Assembly: GCA_910586985.1 (NCBI GenBank)
Contig: CAJUKK010000011.1
Location: forward strand, 1-64,000
Direction: 5' to 3'
Length of the DNA: 64,000 nucleotides
Source of the DNA: an uncultured Christensenellaceae bacterium
GTDB taxonomy: Bacteria > Bacillota > Clostridia > Christensenellales > Borkfalkiaceae
Part shown: positions 43,948 through 51,740 of the stretch, piece by piece
Numbering within the stretch: the stretch's first letter is position 1
How the letters are laid out: each line of letters opens with the position of its first letter
Made by a program: the position numbers and the translations under genes
The notes under the pieces: generated by a model
Databases searched by the model: none
What the model was told of the DNA's origin: nothing
Seen by the model: only the letters and a program-made list of their open reading frames with translations

Positions 43948-44055
43948 ATGAAAATTCTAAAAAGGCTCATTGCGGTAGTGGTGATAGTCGCCCTTGTGTT
44001 GCTTGTAAGTTATTTGATTTACACGGGAGGACAGGTGAATGCGCAGGGCGGTTAA
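43948..44055 (+). CDS. 35-residue single-TM protein before the Zot-like gene
   Basis: The tiny protein (MKILKRLIAVVVIVALVLLVSYLIYTGGQVNAQGG) has two basic residues at the N-terminus, one TM helix of about 20 residues and a short polar tail. AAAAGGAGAAAAATTC precedes the ATG. It overlaps the Zot-like gene by 17 bp. Filamentous phages encode 30-to-50-residue hydrophobic minor or major coat proteins near gene I, which makes this a good coat or tip candidate. It is too small for certainty. Confidence 0.65.
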   Translation: MKILKRLIAVVVIVALVLLVSYLIYTGGQVNAQGG

Positions 44056-46156
44056 TATTACGGTATCGGCGCTTATCTCGATTGCGTTCGTGCTGTTGGG
44101 CGTGTTCGTGTTCTCCTCGTCCTATCTTCGGTTCGGGGAAACGTGCGCGGATTTCGGAAAATCTATCGCGATTTACTTTTGCGAGATATTCGGCACGGGC
44201 CACAATATCGCGCCGAGCGTGAACGCGCCGTCAAGGTTCGTGGGAAACATGATAAAGCTGCCGGATAACTTGGACGGATTCAAGGAAAATGGCCGGTTGT
44301 TTTTCTCGCTGTTCGTAAGTGGGGAAAACTTCGTCGGCTGGTGGCAGTCGGTAACAGGAACGATGGCAACGCTCTCGAAAACGCTCGTGATTTTGTTGCC
44401 ATGCGTGATAGGGCTGTATTTCGTTATCAAGCAGCTATACGGCAGAAGTAACAGGCGGTACAATCGGGACACCGTTCCGCTCGTCGTGTTCAAGTTCATA
44501 GCGAAGTACACCTATCAACCGTTGAAGCGGTTTATGACAGGGTATCGAAGTTTCTTGCAGGAACACGCATGGATAAGGAGCTGTTGGGTTGTCGTATGGG
44601 TGTTTCATTTTAATCTCGCGTCGATCTTCATGGGGTTTCTTGCGTACTACTTTTATTTCGCCGTGTCGTTCGATTTAACGACTGTCTATCCGCAGTTCTG
44701 TAAATTGTTTATCGACGTGCAGATTCCGTTCAAATATTTCCCGTATTGGAGTTTACTGTTCGTCGCATGGCGGCTGTTTCAGTGTTGGAGAAGGCGGATC
44801 GCGCTCGGACGGCTACGGCATTACGAGGCGAAGAATTGCGGGTTTATCAACGAGCTGCCGATCGTATCCATCACCTGCGGGAGCATGGGCAAAAAAAAGA
44901 CGACGGCAATCACGGACATGGCATTATCGCAAGAGGTCATGTTCAAGCAAAAGGCGTTGGAGATATTGCAGCGTAACGACATGAAGTTTCCGCACTTCCC
45001 GTGGATCATGTTCGAGAAGGAACTACGCACCTGCATGGAGTACGGCACGGTGTATAACCTTGCAACGGTCAAGGCATGGGTGGGGTTAAAGCGTTCGCGC
45101 TTCCTGCGGCATCATAATACCCGCTGGCAGTTATACGGTTACGACGTGTGCAGATACGGCTATACATACGACGACGCTTTGAGCGTTAGTTCTCTATTCG
45201 ACGTTTTGGAAACGTATGCACAAGCGTATTTCATTTACGTCATGGAGAGCAGTTTGCTGATCGCCAACTACTCCATAAGAACGGACAATCAGTTCATAGA
45301 TCAAGGAAACTTCCCTATGTGGTTTACGGACTTCTTTCCGCAGGGACATAGGCGTAACAGCAGGCACGCGCATATCCTCGATTTCGACGTGTTAAGGCTC
45401 GGCAAGAAGGTGATAGCGAACAATCCGAAAGCGGGCAGTTTCGAGTTCGGCGTGGTGGCGATCACGGAGATCGGCAAGGAACGGGGAAACAATCTCGAAC
45501 TTCAAGAGAAGAAAAAGAAGGACGAAGAGACCAACCAGAAAAACGATCTCTTTAACGCGTGGCTGAAAATGTGCAGGCACTCCGCAACGGTAGACAACTT
45601 CCCGTTTATCAAAGTATTCACGGACGAACAGCGTCCCGAAAGCTGGGGCGCAGACGCAAGGGATTTGTGCGACGTGTTGCATATCGTAAGCTCGTCAAAA
45701 TCAAAGCTCGCGTATCCGCTTTATACAATAGAGGACATGATTGCCGAGTGGAGTTTTAATCGCTTTATCAACCTCTATTACGATTTCCGTTTCAGACGGG
45801 GCGACAACACCTTGCTCGTTCATATTCTCAAAAGTGTTACGGCGTGGATCTGGAAACTGAATAACCGTATCTATAACAATTACGGCTATAATACGCTCAA
45901 AATCGAGAAAGAGCGTGGCACGATGGACGGGAAAGCGGAGAATAAGAAGTATTATATCATGAACCGCAAGATATATGCCCGCCGTTTCTCCACGGACTGT
46001 TTTTCGGACTACTTCAACGACTTGGCGCGGCAATCGAACGTTGGATTGAACGACTACCGCGAATACGTAACGGAGAAGGCGAGCGTGGAGGAATTGAAGG
46101 CGCAGAACAGCTATTTTATCAACGGCTTGTACCGTAACGGCGGGGAGGCGGCATGA
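44039..46156 (+). CDS. Zot-like P-loop morphogenesis ATPase with N-terminal TM region
   Basis: The 705-residue protein has about four TM helices in the first 255 residues (near 7-28, 112-132, 183-210, 233-250) and a P-loop at about 280-288 (CGSMGKKKTT). A soluble ATPase region follows, with LLIANYSIRTDNQF, HILDFDVLRLGKK, FEFGVVAITEIGKERGNN and a late FPFIKVFTDEQRPESWGADAR that resemble Zot/gene I blocks. The P-loop departs from GxxGxGK[ST] by having Lys for the second Gly. It overlaps the rep gene by 4 bp. Conjugation coupling proteins are the main alternative; gene order favours a phage assembly ATPase. Confidence 0.72.
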   Translation: MRRAVNITVSALISIAFVLLGVFVFSSSYLRFGETCADFGKSIAIYFCEIFGTGHNIAPSVNAPSRFVGNMIKLPDNLDGFKENGRLFFSLFVSGENFVGWWQSVTGTMATLSKTLVILLPCVIGLYFVIKQLYGRSNRRYNRDTVPLVVFKFIAKYTYQPLKRFMTGYRSFLQEHAWIRSCWVVVWVFHFNLASIFMGFLAYYFYFAVSFDLTTVYPQFCKLFIDVQIPFKYFPYWSLLFVAWRLFQCWRRRIALGRLRHYEAKNCGFINELPIVSITCGSMGKKKTTAITDMALSQEVMFKQKALEILQRNDMKFPHFPWIMFEKELRTCMEYGTVYNLATVKAWVGLKRSRFLRHHNTRWQLYGYDVCRYGYTYDDALSVSSLFDVLETYAQAYFIYVMESSLLIANYSIRTDNQFIDQGNFPMWFTDFFPQGHRRNSRHAHILDFDVLRLGKKVIANNPKAGSFEFGVVAITEIGKERGNNLELQEKKKKDEETNQKNDLFNAWLKMCRHSATVDNFPFIKVFTDEQRPESWGADARDLCDVLHIVSSSKSKLAYPLYTIEDMIAEWSFNRFINLYYDFRFRRGDNTLLVHILKSVTAWIWKLNNRIYNNYGYNTLKIEKERGTMDGKAENKKYYIMNRKIYARRFSTDCFSDYFNDLARQSNVGLNDYREYVTEKASVEELKAQNSYFINGLYRNGGEAA

Positions 46157-47250
46157 AAGAGTTAAAGCATCACACGCCCGAACCGTTAAAGATCGGAGAG
46201 TTTTATCCCGAATGTAAAGTATATTCGGACGGCAGCCATTTCTTGGCGATCCCGCATACGGAGAAACCGTATAAACCACGCCCGAAGAAGAAAGAGGAAG
46301 TGATTACGGTAAAGCCGCCGAATGACAACAAACCGCCCGCCGATGAGAAGCAAATAGAGGACAGCGCACCGCCGATAGACGATGCGCTCTCTCCGCTTGA
46401 AAAAATTTCGGTCACGGGCGAGCTACCGCAAGAGGAAGAACAGCCGCCCGCGAATATCCTGCAAGCGGGCGAGCGGCGCATGACGAAAAAGGAACTGTTC
46501 AACGAGCTGTATCAGGAGTACGCTTTTCTGAAAAAGCGTGAGCGGAAGGAGAAGTTGATCGCCGCTCTGCGCCCGTACTTCAAGACGGACGATGCCACAA
46601 AACATTTTGTGGAAAGTAATCTCGAACGCAAGACAAGGAATTTGATTGCTCGTCGTATCCGTCTGACGCGGAAAGTGAACTTGCAGGACTTCAACTTTTT
46701 TGTGACTTTTACGTACAACGGTGCACTCCATACCGAGGAAACGTTTCGTAAAACGCTGAAAAACTGTTTGAAGCTGTTGAGCAGCCGTAAGGGGTGGAAG
46801 TACGTGGGCGTGTGGGAACGCTCGCCCGAAAAGCAGAGATTGCATTTTCATGGGTTGATCTATATCCCCGAAGGAACGATGCCGGGGGTACTGTTTCAAC
46901 AGAGGGATTACAGTTTCAAAACGCACAGGATGCAGGAGACGGTGCAGAACACTTATTTCAATCAGAGGTTCGGGCGTTCGGACTTCGAGAAGATAGACAG
47001 CGGGGAGAGCTTGGGGAATGCTATGGGGTATCTCATGAAGTACATCGAAAAGACGGGCGAAAAGATCGTGTATTCGAGGGGACTGCCGCAATATTTTATT
47101 TCGGACGTGATCGAGGAGGACGTGGTGACGACGACGGGGATCGAGGATAAAAAGCTGTTGCTGTTCGATAACTTTGGGTGTTGGGACGAAGGGGAATATT
47201 TAGGCGCGGTGAGCAAAGCGACGATTGGGCGGATGCGCAAAGCGAACTGA
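46153..47250 (+). CDS. HUH replication initiation protein (rolling-circle Rep)
   Basis: The 365-residue protein has a basic, Pro-rich N-terminal half and a C-terminal HUH endonuclease domain. Motif 1 is FFVTFTYN (about 182-189), motif 2 RLHFHGLIY with His231 and His233, and motif 3 MGYLMKYIEK with candidate catalytic Tyr293/Tyr297. Such Reps nick a double-stranded origin in filamentous phages, microviruses and small plasmids. It overlaps the Zot-like gene by 4 bp and is followed by a hairpin-rich non-coding block that could be its origin. Confidence 0.85.
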   Translation: MKELKHHTPEPLKIGEFYPECKVYSDGSHFLAIPHTEKPYKPRPKKKEEVITVKPPNDNKPPADEKQIEDSAPPIDDALSPLEKISVTGELPQEEEQPPANILQAGERRMTKKELFNELYQEYAFLKKRERKEKLIAALRPYFKTDDATKHFVESNLERKTRNLIARRIRLTRKVNLQDFNFFVTFTYNGALHTEETFRKTLKNCLKLLSSRKGWKYVGVWERSPEKQRLHFHGLIYIPEGTMPGVLFQQRDYSFKTHRMQETVQNTYFNQRFGRSDFEKIDSGESLGNAMGYLMKYIEKTGEKIVYSRGLPQYFISDVIEEDVVTTTGIEDKKLLLFDNFGCWDEGEYLGAVSKATIGRMRKAN

Positions 47251-47293
47251 AAACGGCGGCATAAAAGTACGGGTAAAAATCGGGAATCTGCGC

Positions 47294-47450
47294 GACGGTC
47301 TCCGCGGGCGTTTCGCCAAGCGGATTAGCGGCGAAGCCCCGCCCGTCGGCGCACGATTTTCATAATTTTAGCAGTTGTTTCAGTTGAAAGCGCGTGCGCT
47401 TGGTTCGGGGCGGCGCAGCCGCCCCGCTTGTATAAACCAAGCGCACGCGC
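47294..47450. other. Candidate replication origin / packaging hairpins after rep
   Basis: Two large hairpins stand side by side. The first, 47294-47347, is imperfect (GACGG / CCGTC outside, TTCGCC / GGCGAA inside). The second, 47390-47450, has a perfect 16-bp outer stem (GCGCGTGCGCTTGGTT and its complement) enclosing a perfect 9-bp stem CGGGGCGGC / GCCGCCCCG with a three-base loop. No coding frame is supported. Filamentous phages carry their origin and packaging signal as such hairpins in an intergenic region beside rep. Confidence 0.7.
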
Positions 47451-47496
47451 AAGTGTCAATACCCCAACTTTTTATAAAAATCGGGAGGAAAAAATC

Positions 47497-47793
47497 ATGA
47501 AAACTTTACAGGAAATTCGGGACGAATTGAAGATGATTCGTGAATATCATTTTGCGCTATCTTCGGCGGGAAACGGCGCGGAGATTTTAGTGCCGAATGA
47601 AATTGCGCGGCTCATGGAGAGTTTTTCCCGCACGGTGAAAGACGCACCGAAGCCCGTGCAGCGAGCATATCGCGGATTGTATGAAAGGGGATGCACGCAA
47701 AAAGCGTTAGCGGCAGAATGGGGCGTTACGGAAAAGTACGTTCAAATTCTCAACAAGCGGTTGCTACTTTTTTTGCAAAGGCAGGGGCAGTAA
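47497..47793 (+). CDS. ArpU/sigma-like small regulator, paralogue 2
   Basis: The 98-residue protein begins MKTLQEIRDELKMIREYHF. It has a central APKPVQRAYRGLYERG segment and a C-terminal HTH (TQKALAAEWGVTEKYVQILNKRLLLFL). It is nearly identical in design to the frameshifted gene at 54290 and related to 33084. GGGAGGAA precedes the ATG. Beside it, convergently, lies a sigma-like gene; the same pair recurs at 54290/55848. Likely a phage- or island-type transcription regulator. Confidence 0.75.
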   Translation: MKTLQEIRDELKMIREYHFALSSAGNGAEILVPNEIARLMESFSRTVKDAPKPVQRAYRGLYERGCTQKALAAEWGVTEKYVQILNKRLLLFLQRQGQ

Positions 47794-47795
47794 CC

Positions 47796-47825
47796 GGCAT
47801 GAAAAAAGGCATGATTTTTCATGCC
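47796..47825. terminator. Terminator between the convergent regulator genes
   Basis: The stem GGCATGAAAA / TTTTCATGCC has a ten-base loop. It lies directly after the stop of the ArpU-like gene and about 33 bp before the stop of the leftward sigma-like gene, so it may serve both directions. Confidence 0.7.
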
Positions 47826-47857
47826 TTTGACGAAAGCGTTCGGTTGTTTTATTCGCT

Positions 47858-48484
47858 TTATCCGTAAATAGCGTTATACCTCATCCGCATTTTGATGAAG
47901 TATTCGTAGACGGTCGCTTGCGCTCTTTCAAGGATCCTTCCGATTTCGGGATAACTCAATCCTGCCATTCTGCATTCGAGTGCAACACGCATATTTTCCG
48001 TTAGATTCAAGCTCTCTACGATTTTGTCGCATTGCTCATAATCTTGCTTGAGTTCTTCCTTCATTTCGGTTGTAGGTTCGCTTTTCCGCGTTAATGCTTC
48101 AAGGCTGATATTACGGTAGCTGTCGCGTGATTTTCTGCCAATCAACTTCGTCATCTTTCTGATGCAAGCCATCTGTACGGTGATTTTCTTGCCTTTCTTG
48201 GTATAGCCTATTACGTCGATCAAATGCTTTCCGTAGTGTCCACAGAGACACAATGCGCATTCCTGCACCAAATCGTAACCGTCGCTTAATACGCGGCTGA
48301 TATCGTTTTTGTTCAAGATGTCCTTATACAAATCGATGTACGTCTTTTGCATCTGCGTTCCCATGTAGCCTATGAGATAGCGCGTTTCCGCAAACGCTAT
48401 GATTTCCGCCATAGCGAATACGTTGTCCGGTGAGATTTCCTCTTTCATAACTTCGTAATCGAGGAATGTGCTTTTGTTGTTCAT
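47858..48484 (-). CDS. Sigma-factor-like protein, copy 1
   Basis: The 208-residue protein has a C-terminal sigma-70 region-4-like HTH (LNLTENMRVALECRMAGLSYPEIGRILERAQATVYEYFIKMRMRY). Its helical N-terminus (EISPDNVFAMAEIIAFAETRYLIGYMGTQMQ) and middle (DGYDLVQECALCLCGHYGKHLIDVIGYTKKGKK) recall region 2 only loosely. CGGAGGTAT precedes the ATG. It is closely related to the protein encoded at 55848. It could direct transcription of island genes; whether it is a true sigma factor is unproved. Confidence 0.75.
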   Translation of the reverse strand: MNNKSTFLDYEVMKEEISPDNVFAMAEIIAFAETRYLIGYMGTQMQKTYIDLYKDILNKNDISRVLSDGYDLVQECALCLCGHYGKHLIDVIGYTKKGKKITVQMACIRKMTKLIGRKSRDSYRNISLEALTRKSEPTTEMKEELKQDYEQCDKIVESLNLTENMRVALECRMAGLSYPEIGRILERAQATVYEYFIKMRMRYNAIYG

Positions 48485-48636
48485 TTTGGATATACCTCCG
48501 AGATTTTAATTTTGCCTTTTCGGCAGGGCAACGAAGGCATAGGACTTCATTCGGGATTAAGTTGTTGTTTGTCTTGTTCCCGAAGTCAACGGTAGCAAAG
48601 ATTATGTGATGCGGGAAAGGGAAGTGAGCCTACCAC

Positions 48637-48727
48637 CAAAAAATTGCATAAAAAGAAAAAACACCGAACGTAAAAGTTCGGTGATGAAATACAGGAAGTT
48701 CGGTTACAAGTTCAAAGCAATTTTTTG
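48637..48727. ncRNA. Structured leader element, copy 1
   Basis: An outer 11-bp stem CAAAAAATTGC (48637-48647) / GCAATTTTTTG (48717-48727) encloses a perfect 8-bp hairpin CACCGAAC / GTTCGGTG (48662-48683). The block is repeated at 56650-56739 with the same outer stem, again beyond the start of a sigma-like gene. Conservation of the stem while loops change suggests an RNA or DNA structure of use. The transcribed strand is uncertain. Confidence 0.55.
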
Positions 48728-48731
48728 CCCG

Positions 48732-48760
48732 TTGACTTCGGGGAAGGACTATGCAACGAT
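48732..48760 (+). promoter_or_regulatory. Rightward promoter-like sequence, copy 1
   Basis: TTGACT (48732-48737) and AACGAT (48755-48760) are 17 bp apart. The copy at 56744 has a better TTGACA and TACGAT, so this version is probably weaker. It points toward the XRE/ASCH cassette. Confidence 0.5.
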
Positions 48761-48968
48761 AAGCCCAACGAAAAGGAAAAATTTCGTTATTATCTATCTT
48801 TATGAAATGATTTATAGCGTTACAATTTATTTATTGTAACTCAACAGTTGAAACGTACTGAATTAAAAATGATTGGAATCTAATAAATTTGAATAGGCAA
48901 AACGAAAAATTTTTGGGTGGATAAAGTATAATTTTGAGAAGAAAATTATCAAAACAAATCAAAATTGA

Positions 48969-49020
48969 TTTACAATGCTAATTCAAAATGATACAATATT
49001 ATATGTTATAGGACATATAA
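48969..49020 (+). promoter_or_regulatory. Promoter with palindromic operator for the XRE gene
   Basis: TTTACA (48969-48974) and TACAAT (48992-48997) are 17 bp apart. Starting two bases later is a perfect palindrome, TTATATGT-N6-ACATATAA (48999-49020), covering the transcription start. This is the expected place for autorepression by the XRE protein encoded at 49041. Confidence 0.75.
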
Positions 49021-49040
49021 CAATAAAAAGGAGGAATTTA

Positions 49041-49439
49041 ATGGCAAAGAAACAATTTGACATTCAAGGCGATGTTAAACGATCTTTGGGCGATTTGATT
49101 TGTCGTTTGCGTAAAGCAAAAGATTTGTCGCTTCGTCAATTTGCCAAAGCGATTGGTCTTCCTCCTTCAAACGTAACTTATATTGAAAAAGGGGTTAATG
49201 TGCCGTCTCCAGAAGTTTATTCAAATATTATTAAAGTACTAATTCCACCAGACAAAGAGCATCAAAAGATGGATATGTATTATTGTTCGATAAGGAATAT
49301 CCCTCCTCCTGATGTGTGTGAAATATTATTGAATACGCCCGAACTTAGAGATAAACTTCGGCTTTTAGAAAATGTACAGTTATCTTCTAACCAATTGGAA
49401 CTAATAGGAGCATTATTTGCAACATTCAAGTCAAGATAA
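49041..49439 (+). CDS. XRE-family transcriptional regulator
   Basis: The 132-residue protein has an HTH_3 domain at about 14-70 (LGDLICRLRKAKDLSLRQFAKAIGLPPSNVTYIEKGVNVPSPEVYSNIIKVL) and a helical C-terminal part (VCEILLNTPELRDKLRLLENV). ATG 49041 follows AAAGGAGGAA. It is the first gene of a three-gene cassette. Palindromes lie before it and before the next gene, so it most likely represses itself and the ASCH-PIN-GNAT protein, as in toxin-antitoxin or defence loci. Base composition here is visibly more AT-rich than in the carbohydrate locus. Confidence 0.9.
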   Translation: MAKKQFDIQGDVKRSLGDLICRLRKAKDLSLRQFAKAIGLPPSNVTYIEKGVNVPSPEVYSNIIKVLIPPDKEHQKMDMYYCSIRNIPPPDVCEILLNTPELRDKLRLLENVQLSSNQLELIGALFATFKSR

Positions 49440-49450
49440 TTTTTATATAT

Positions 49451-49487
49451 GACAATAATTGTCATGTTATATATGATAAAATATAAA
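49451..49487 (+). promoter_or_regulatory. Promoter and palindrome before the ASCH-PIN-GNAT gene
   Basis: GACAATAATTGTC (49451-49463) is a near-perfect palindrome extended by AT-rich arms. It overlaps a TTGTCA -35 (49459-49464), with TATAAA (49482-49487) 17 bp downstream. The XRE product is the obvious candidate binder, though this palindrome differs from that at 48999. Confidence 0.6.
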
Positions 49488-49501
49488 CGAAGGAAGGGAA
49501 T

Positions 49502-51355
49502 ATGAAAACATATTATTTAAAAGTTAGAGATAAGTTTGTATGTTCTGTACAACAAGGTATAAAGGAACATGAATATCGTTTAGCTTCTCCCGAAAGAATG
49601 CGTATAAGAGTTGGGGATACGCTTGTTTTAGTATCTAATCAAGATAAAAATAAATATATTAGGACAACCGTAAAAAAGATAAAAGTGTATAGTGGTTGGA
49701 AAGAGGCATTAGAAGAAAATTGGGAACAAGATTTTAAGGCTATCTTTTCATCATTGGAGGAAGCTTTAAAAGAGTGCTATAAATTTTATCCTAAAAAAGA
49801 TGTGGATGCTTACGGAATAGTTTCTTTTGAAATAGCACCATTAAAGATTGATTATTGCAGGGCATCGGTTCTTTTAGATACTAATATTATTATAAGAAGA
49901 GAAAGCAGTAATAATGTTTCCTTTGAGATATCAAAATTATTTAATTGGTTTGATAAAAAATCGGTTAAGAAATACATTCATCAAATAAGTAGGCAAGAGG
50001 TGTCAACTTATGGGGACGAAAAAGCAAAGAAAATAATTTTAACCAAGTTGGACTCTTATGAGGTTTTACCTAATTTTTCGATAGAAACGGATGAATATTT
50101 TGACCATGTTGTTTCTCGATATGCACAAGATAAAAATAGTATAAATGATAATAATTTGTTGCGTGAGGTATACAACGGCAATATAGATATTCTTTTGACG
50201 GATGACGCGGTAATGTTGCAAAAAGCACAAGAATTGTATATACGTGATTTAGTAATTACTTCCGCGGAACTATTGTTGTATTTTGAAACTGAATATCCGC
50301 AAAATTTAGAGTACAAAATGTTGGCGGTAAAATTAAAATGTTTTGAAGATGTTGATTTGAACAATACTTTTTTTGATAGTTTACGCGAGGATTATGGGGG
50401 AAAGGATTTCGATGATTGGTTTAAACGTAAAGGCAAAGAAAAAGCCTATGTGTTTGAAGATCAAAATGGATTAAAAGGATTCTTATATGTAAAGACGGAA
50501 ATGCCTGATGAGCCGGATTATTTAAAAGTAACGCCAATTTTGTCTCCTAAAAAAAGACTTAAAATAGGAACATTTAAAATAAATAAATCTGGGTTTAAGC
50601 TGGGTGAGCGTTTTCTGAAAATCATTTTTGATAATGCAAGAGTCCGTAAAGTTGATGAAATTTACGTAACTTTATTTGAAAATAAGCGAGAGGAGGTGCG
50701 TTTTCTAAAAAGATATTTAGAACCATGGGGTTTTAAATTATATGGATTGAACAATAGCGGGGAACTAGTTCTCGTTAAGTCAATGTCTGAATATGATGAG
50801 GATAATGATCCCAAATTTAATTTTCCCGTAATTCATCAAAGTCCAAAGTATCGTTTTTTGCCCATATCGCACGAATATCATACTGATTTATTTCCAGATA
50901 TGATTTTAAAAAATGAAGATATGCATCTTTATGAAGATAATGTTACCCATAGGTATGCGATTGAAAAAATATATTTAACGGGAGCAAGTGTCAAAGGAAC
51001 AAAGCCAGGAGATATTCTTTTGATTTATCGGATGGGAGAATCCAGTTATAAAAATTATTCGTCGGTTGTATCCGGAATTGCAATAGTGCAAGAAATCATT
51101 CCGACGAAAAATGTTGAAGATTGTATTCTTAAATGTAAAGATCGTTCAATATTTAGCGAAGATCAAATAAGGAAAATATATTTTCGTTATTCAACTATTG
51201 TCAAGTTATTAGATTATGTTCCATTTAAACATAAGGTTACCTTGAATGAGCTAAGAAAAAATGGAATTATAGGTCAATGCTCAGGTCCAAGATCTTTTGA
51301 TTTATTAAAGAAAGAACAATTTGAAACGATATATAAATTGGGAATGGAGGATTAA
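49502..51355 (+). CDS. Four-domain ASCH-PIN-GNAT-PUA-like protein
   Basis: The 617-residue fusion has four parts. An N-terminal ASCH-like beta barrel (about 1-115: VRDKFVCSVQQGIKEHEYRLASPERMRIRVGDTLVLV) comes first. A PIN nuclease domain (about 120-262) follows, with acidic residues D126 (LLDTN), E166 (SRQEVS) and D234/D235 (LLTDDAVM). Next is a GNAT-like acetyltransferase region (about 270-428). A C-terminal PUA/EVE-like barrel (about 445-617: VKGTKPGDILLIYRMGE...SSVVSGIAIVQEI) ends it. RNA-base recognition, RNA cleavage and acylation are combined, so it may act on tRNA or modified nucleic acid. AAGGAAGGG precedes the ATG. Domain names rest on motif reading. Confidence 0.75.
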   Translation: MKTYYLKVRDKFVCSVQQGIKEHEYRLASPERMRIRVGDTLVLVSNQDKNKYIRTTVKKIKVYSGWKEALEENWEQDFKAIFSSLEEALKECYKFYPKKDVDAYGIVSFEIAPLKIDYCRASVLLDTNIIIRRESSNNVSFEISKLFNWFDKKSVKKYIHQISRQEVSTYGDEKAKKIILTKLDSYEVLPNFSIETDEYFDHVVSRYAQDKNSINDNNLLREVYNGNIDILLTDDAVMLQKAQELYIRDLVITSAELLLYFETEYPQNLEYKMLAVKLKCFEDVDLNNTFFDSLREDYGGKDFDDWFKRKGKEKAYVFEDQNGLKGFLYVKTEMPDEPDYLKVTPILSPKKRLKIGTFKINKSGFKLGERFLKIIFDNARVRKVDEIYVTLFENKREEVRFLKRYLEPWGFKLYGLNNSGELVLVKSMSEYDEDNDPKFNFPVIHQSPKYRFLPISHEYHTDLFPDMILKNEDMHLYEDNVTHRYAIEKIYLTGASVKGTKPGDILLIYRMGESSYKNYSSVVSGIAIVQEIIPTKNVEDCILKCKDRSIFSEDQIRKIYFRYSTIVKLLDYVPFKHKVTLNELRKNGIIGQCSGPRSFDLLKKEQFETIYKLGMED

Positions 51356-51358
51356 AAA

Positions 51359-51730
51359 ATGAAAAAGAAAATATTAATATCAATTAACCCAAAGCATGTG
51401 GATAACATAATAAAAGGCATTAAGAAGTATGAGTATCGTAAAATCGCAGCGAAACAAGATATTTCTTCTATCATTATATACGAGACTACGCCCATTAAGA
51501 GAGTAGTCGCGGAGGCAGAGATTATAGATGTATTGGAATTTCCACCGGAAGAATTATGGGAGATAACCAAACAAGAATCAGGTATTAGCAAAAAATTTTT
51601 TGATCAGTATTTTAAAAATCGCGACCTTGCCTATGCATATAAATTAGGCGAGATTAAAGTTTATGATGAGCCGAGATTGCTAATTGAATTTGGAATTAAG
51701 GTCGCGCCGCAGTCATTTGTTTATCTTTGA
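51359..51730 (+). CDS. Stand-alone ASCH-domain protein
   Basis: The 123-residue protein has the YqfB-like ASCH pattern: ILISINPKHVDNIIKGIKKYEYRK, then SSIIIYETTPIKRVVAEAEIIDV, then a lid region and YDEPRLLIEFG. ASCH domains fold like PUA and bind RNA or modified nucleosides. It starts three bases after the ASCH-PIN-GNAT stop with GGAGG at the end of that gene, so the two are co-translated. It is likely a partner, antitoxin or specificity factor of the large protein. Confidence 0.88.
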   Translation: MKKKILISINPKHVDNIIKGIKKYEYRKIAAKQDISSIIIYETTPIKRVVAEAEIIDVLEFPPEELWEITKQESGISKKFFDQYFKNRDLAYAYKLGEIKVYDEPRLLIEFGIKVAPQSFVYL

Positions 51731-51740
51731 TAATTGGAAG

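Noticed and set aside
44039..47250. Conjugation machinery (coupling ATPase plus relaxase)
   Set aside because: No VirB4-like ATPase, type IV secretion membrane proteins or MOB-type relaxase with an oriT-like site were seen. The HUH motifs and gene order fit rolling-circle phage replication better, but this is not excluded with certainty.
48606..48839. A 77-codon frame running through the structured leader copy 1
   Set aside because: It crosses the conserved stem-loop and promoter-like sequence, has no RBS, and the same frame is not open in copy 2.
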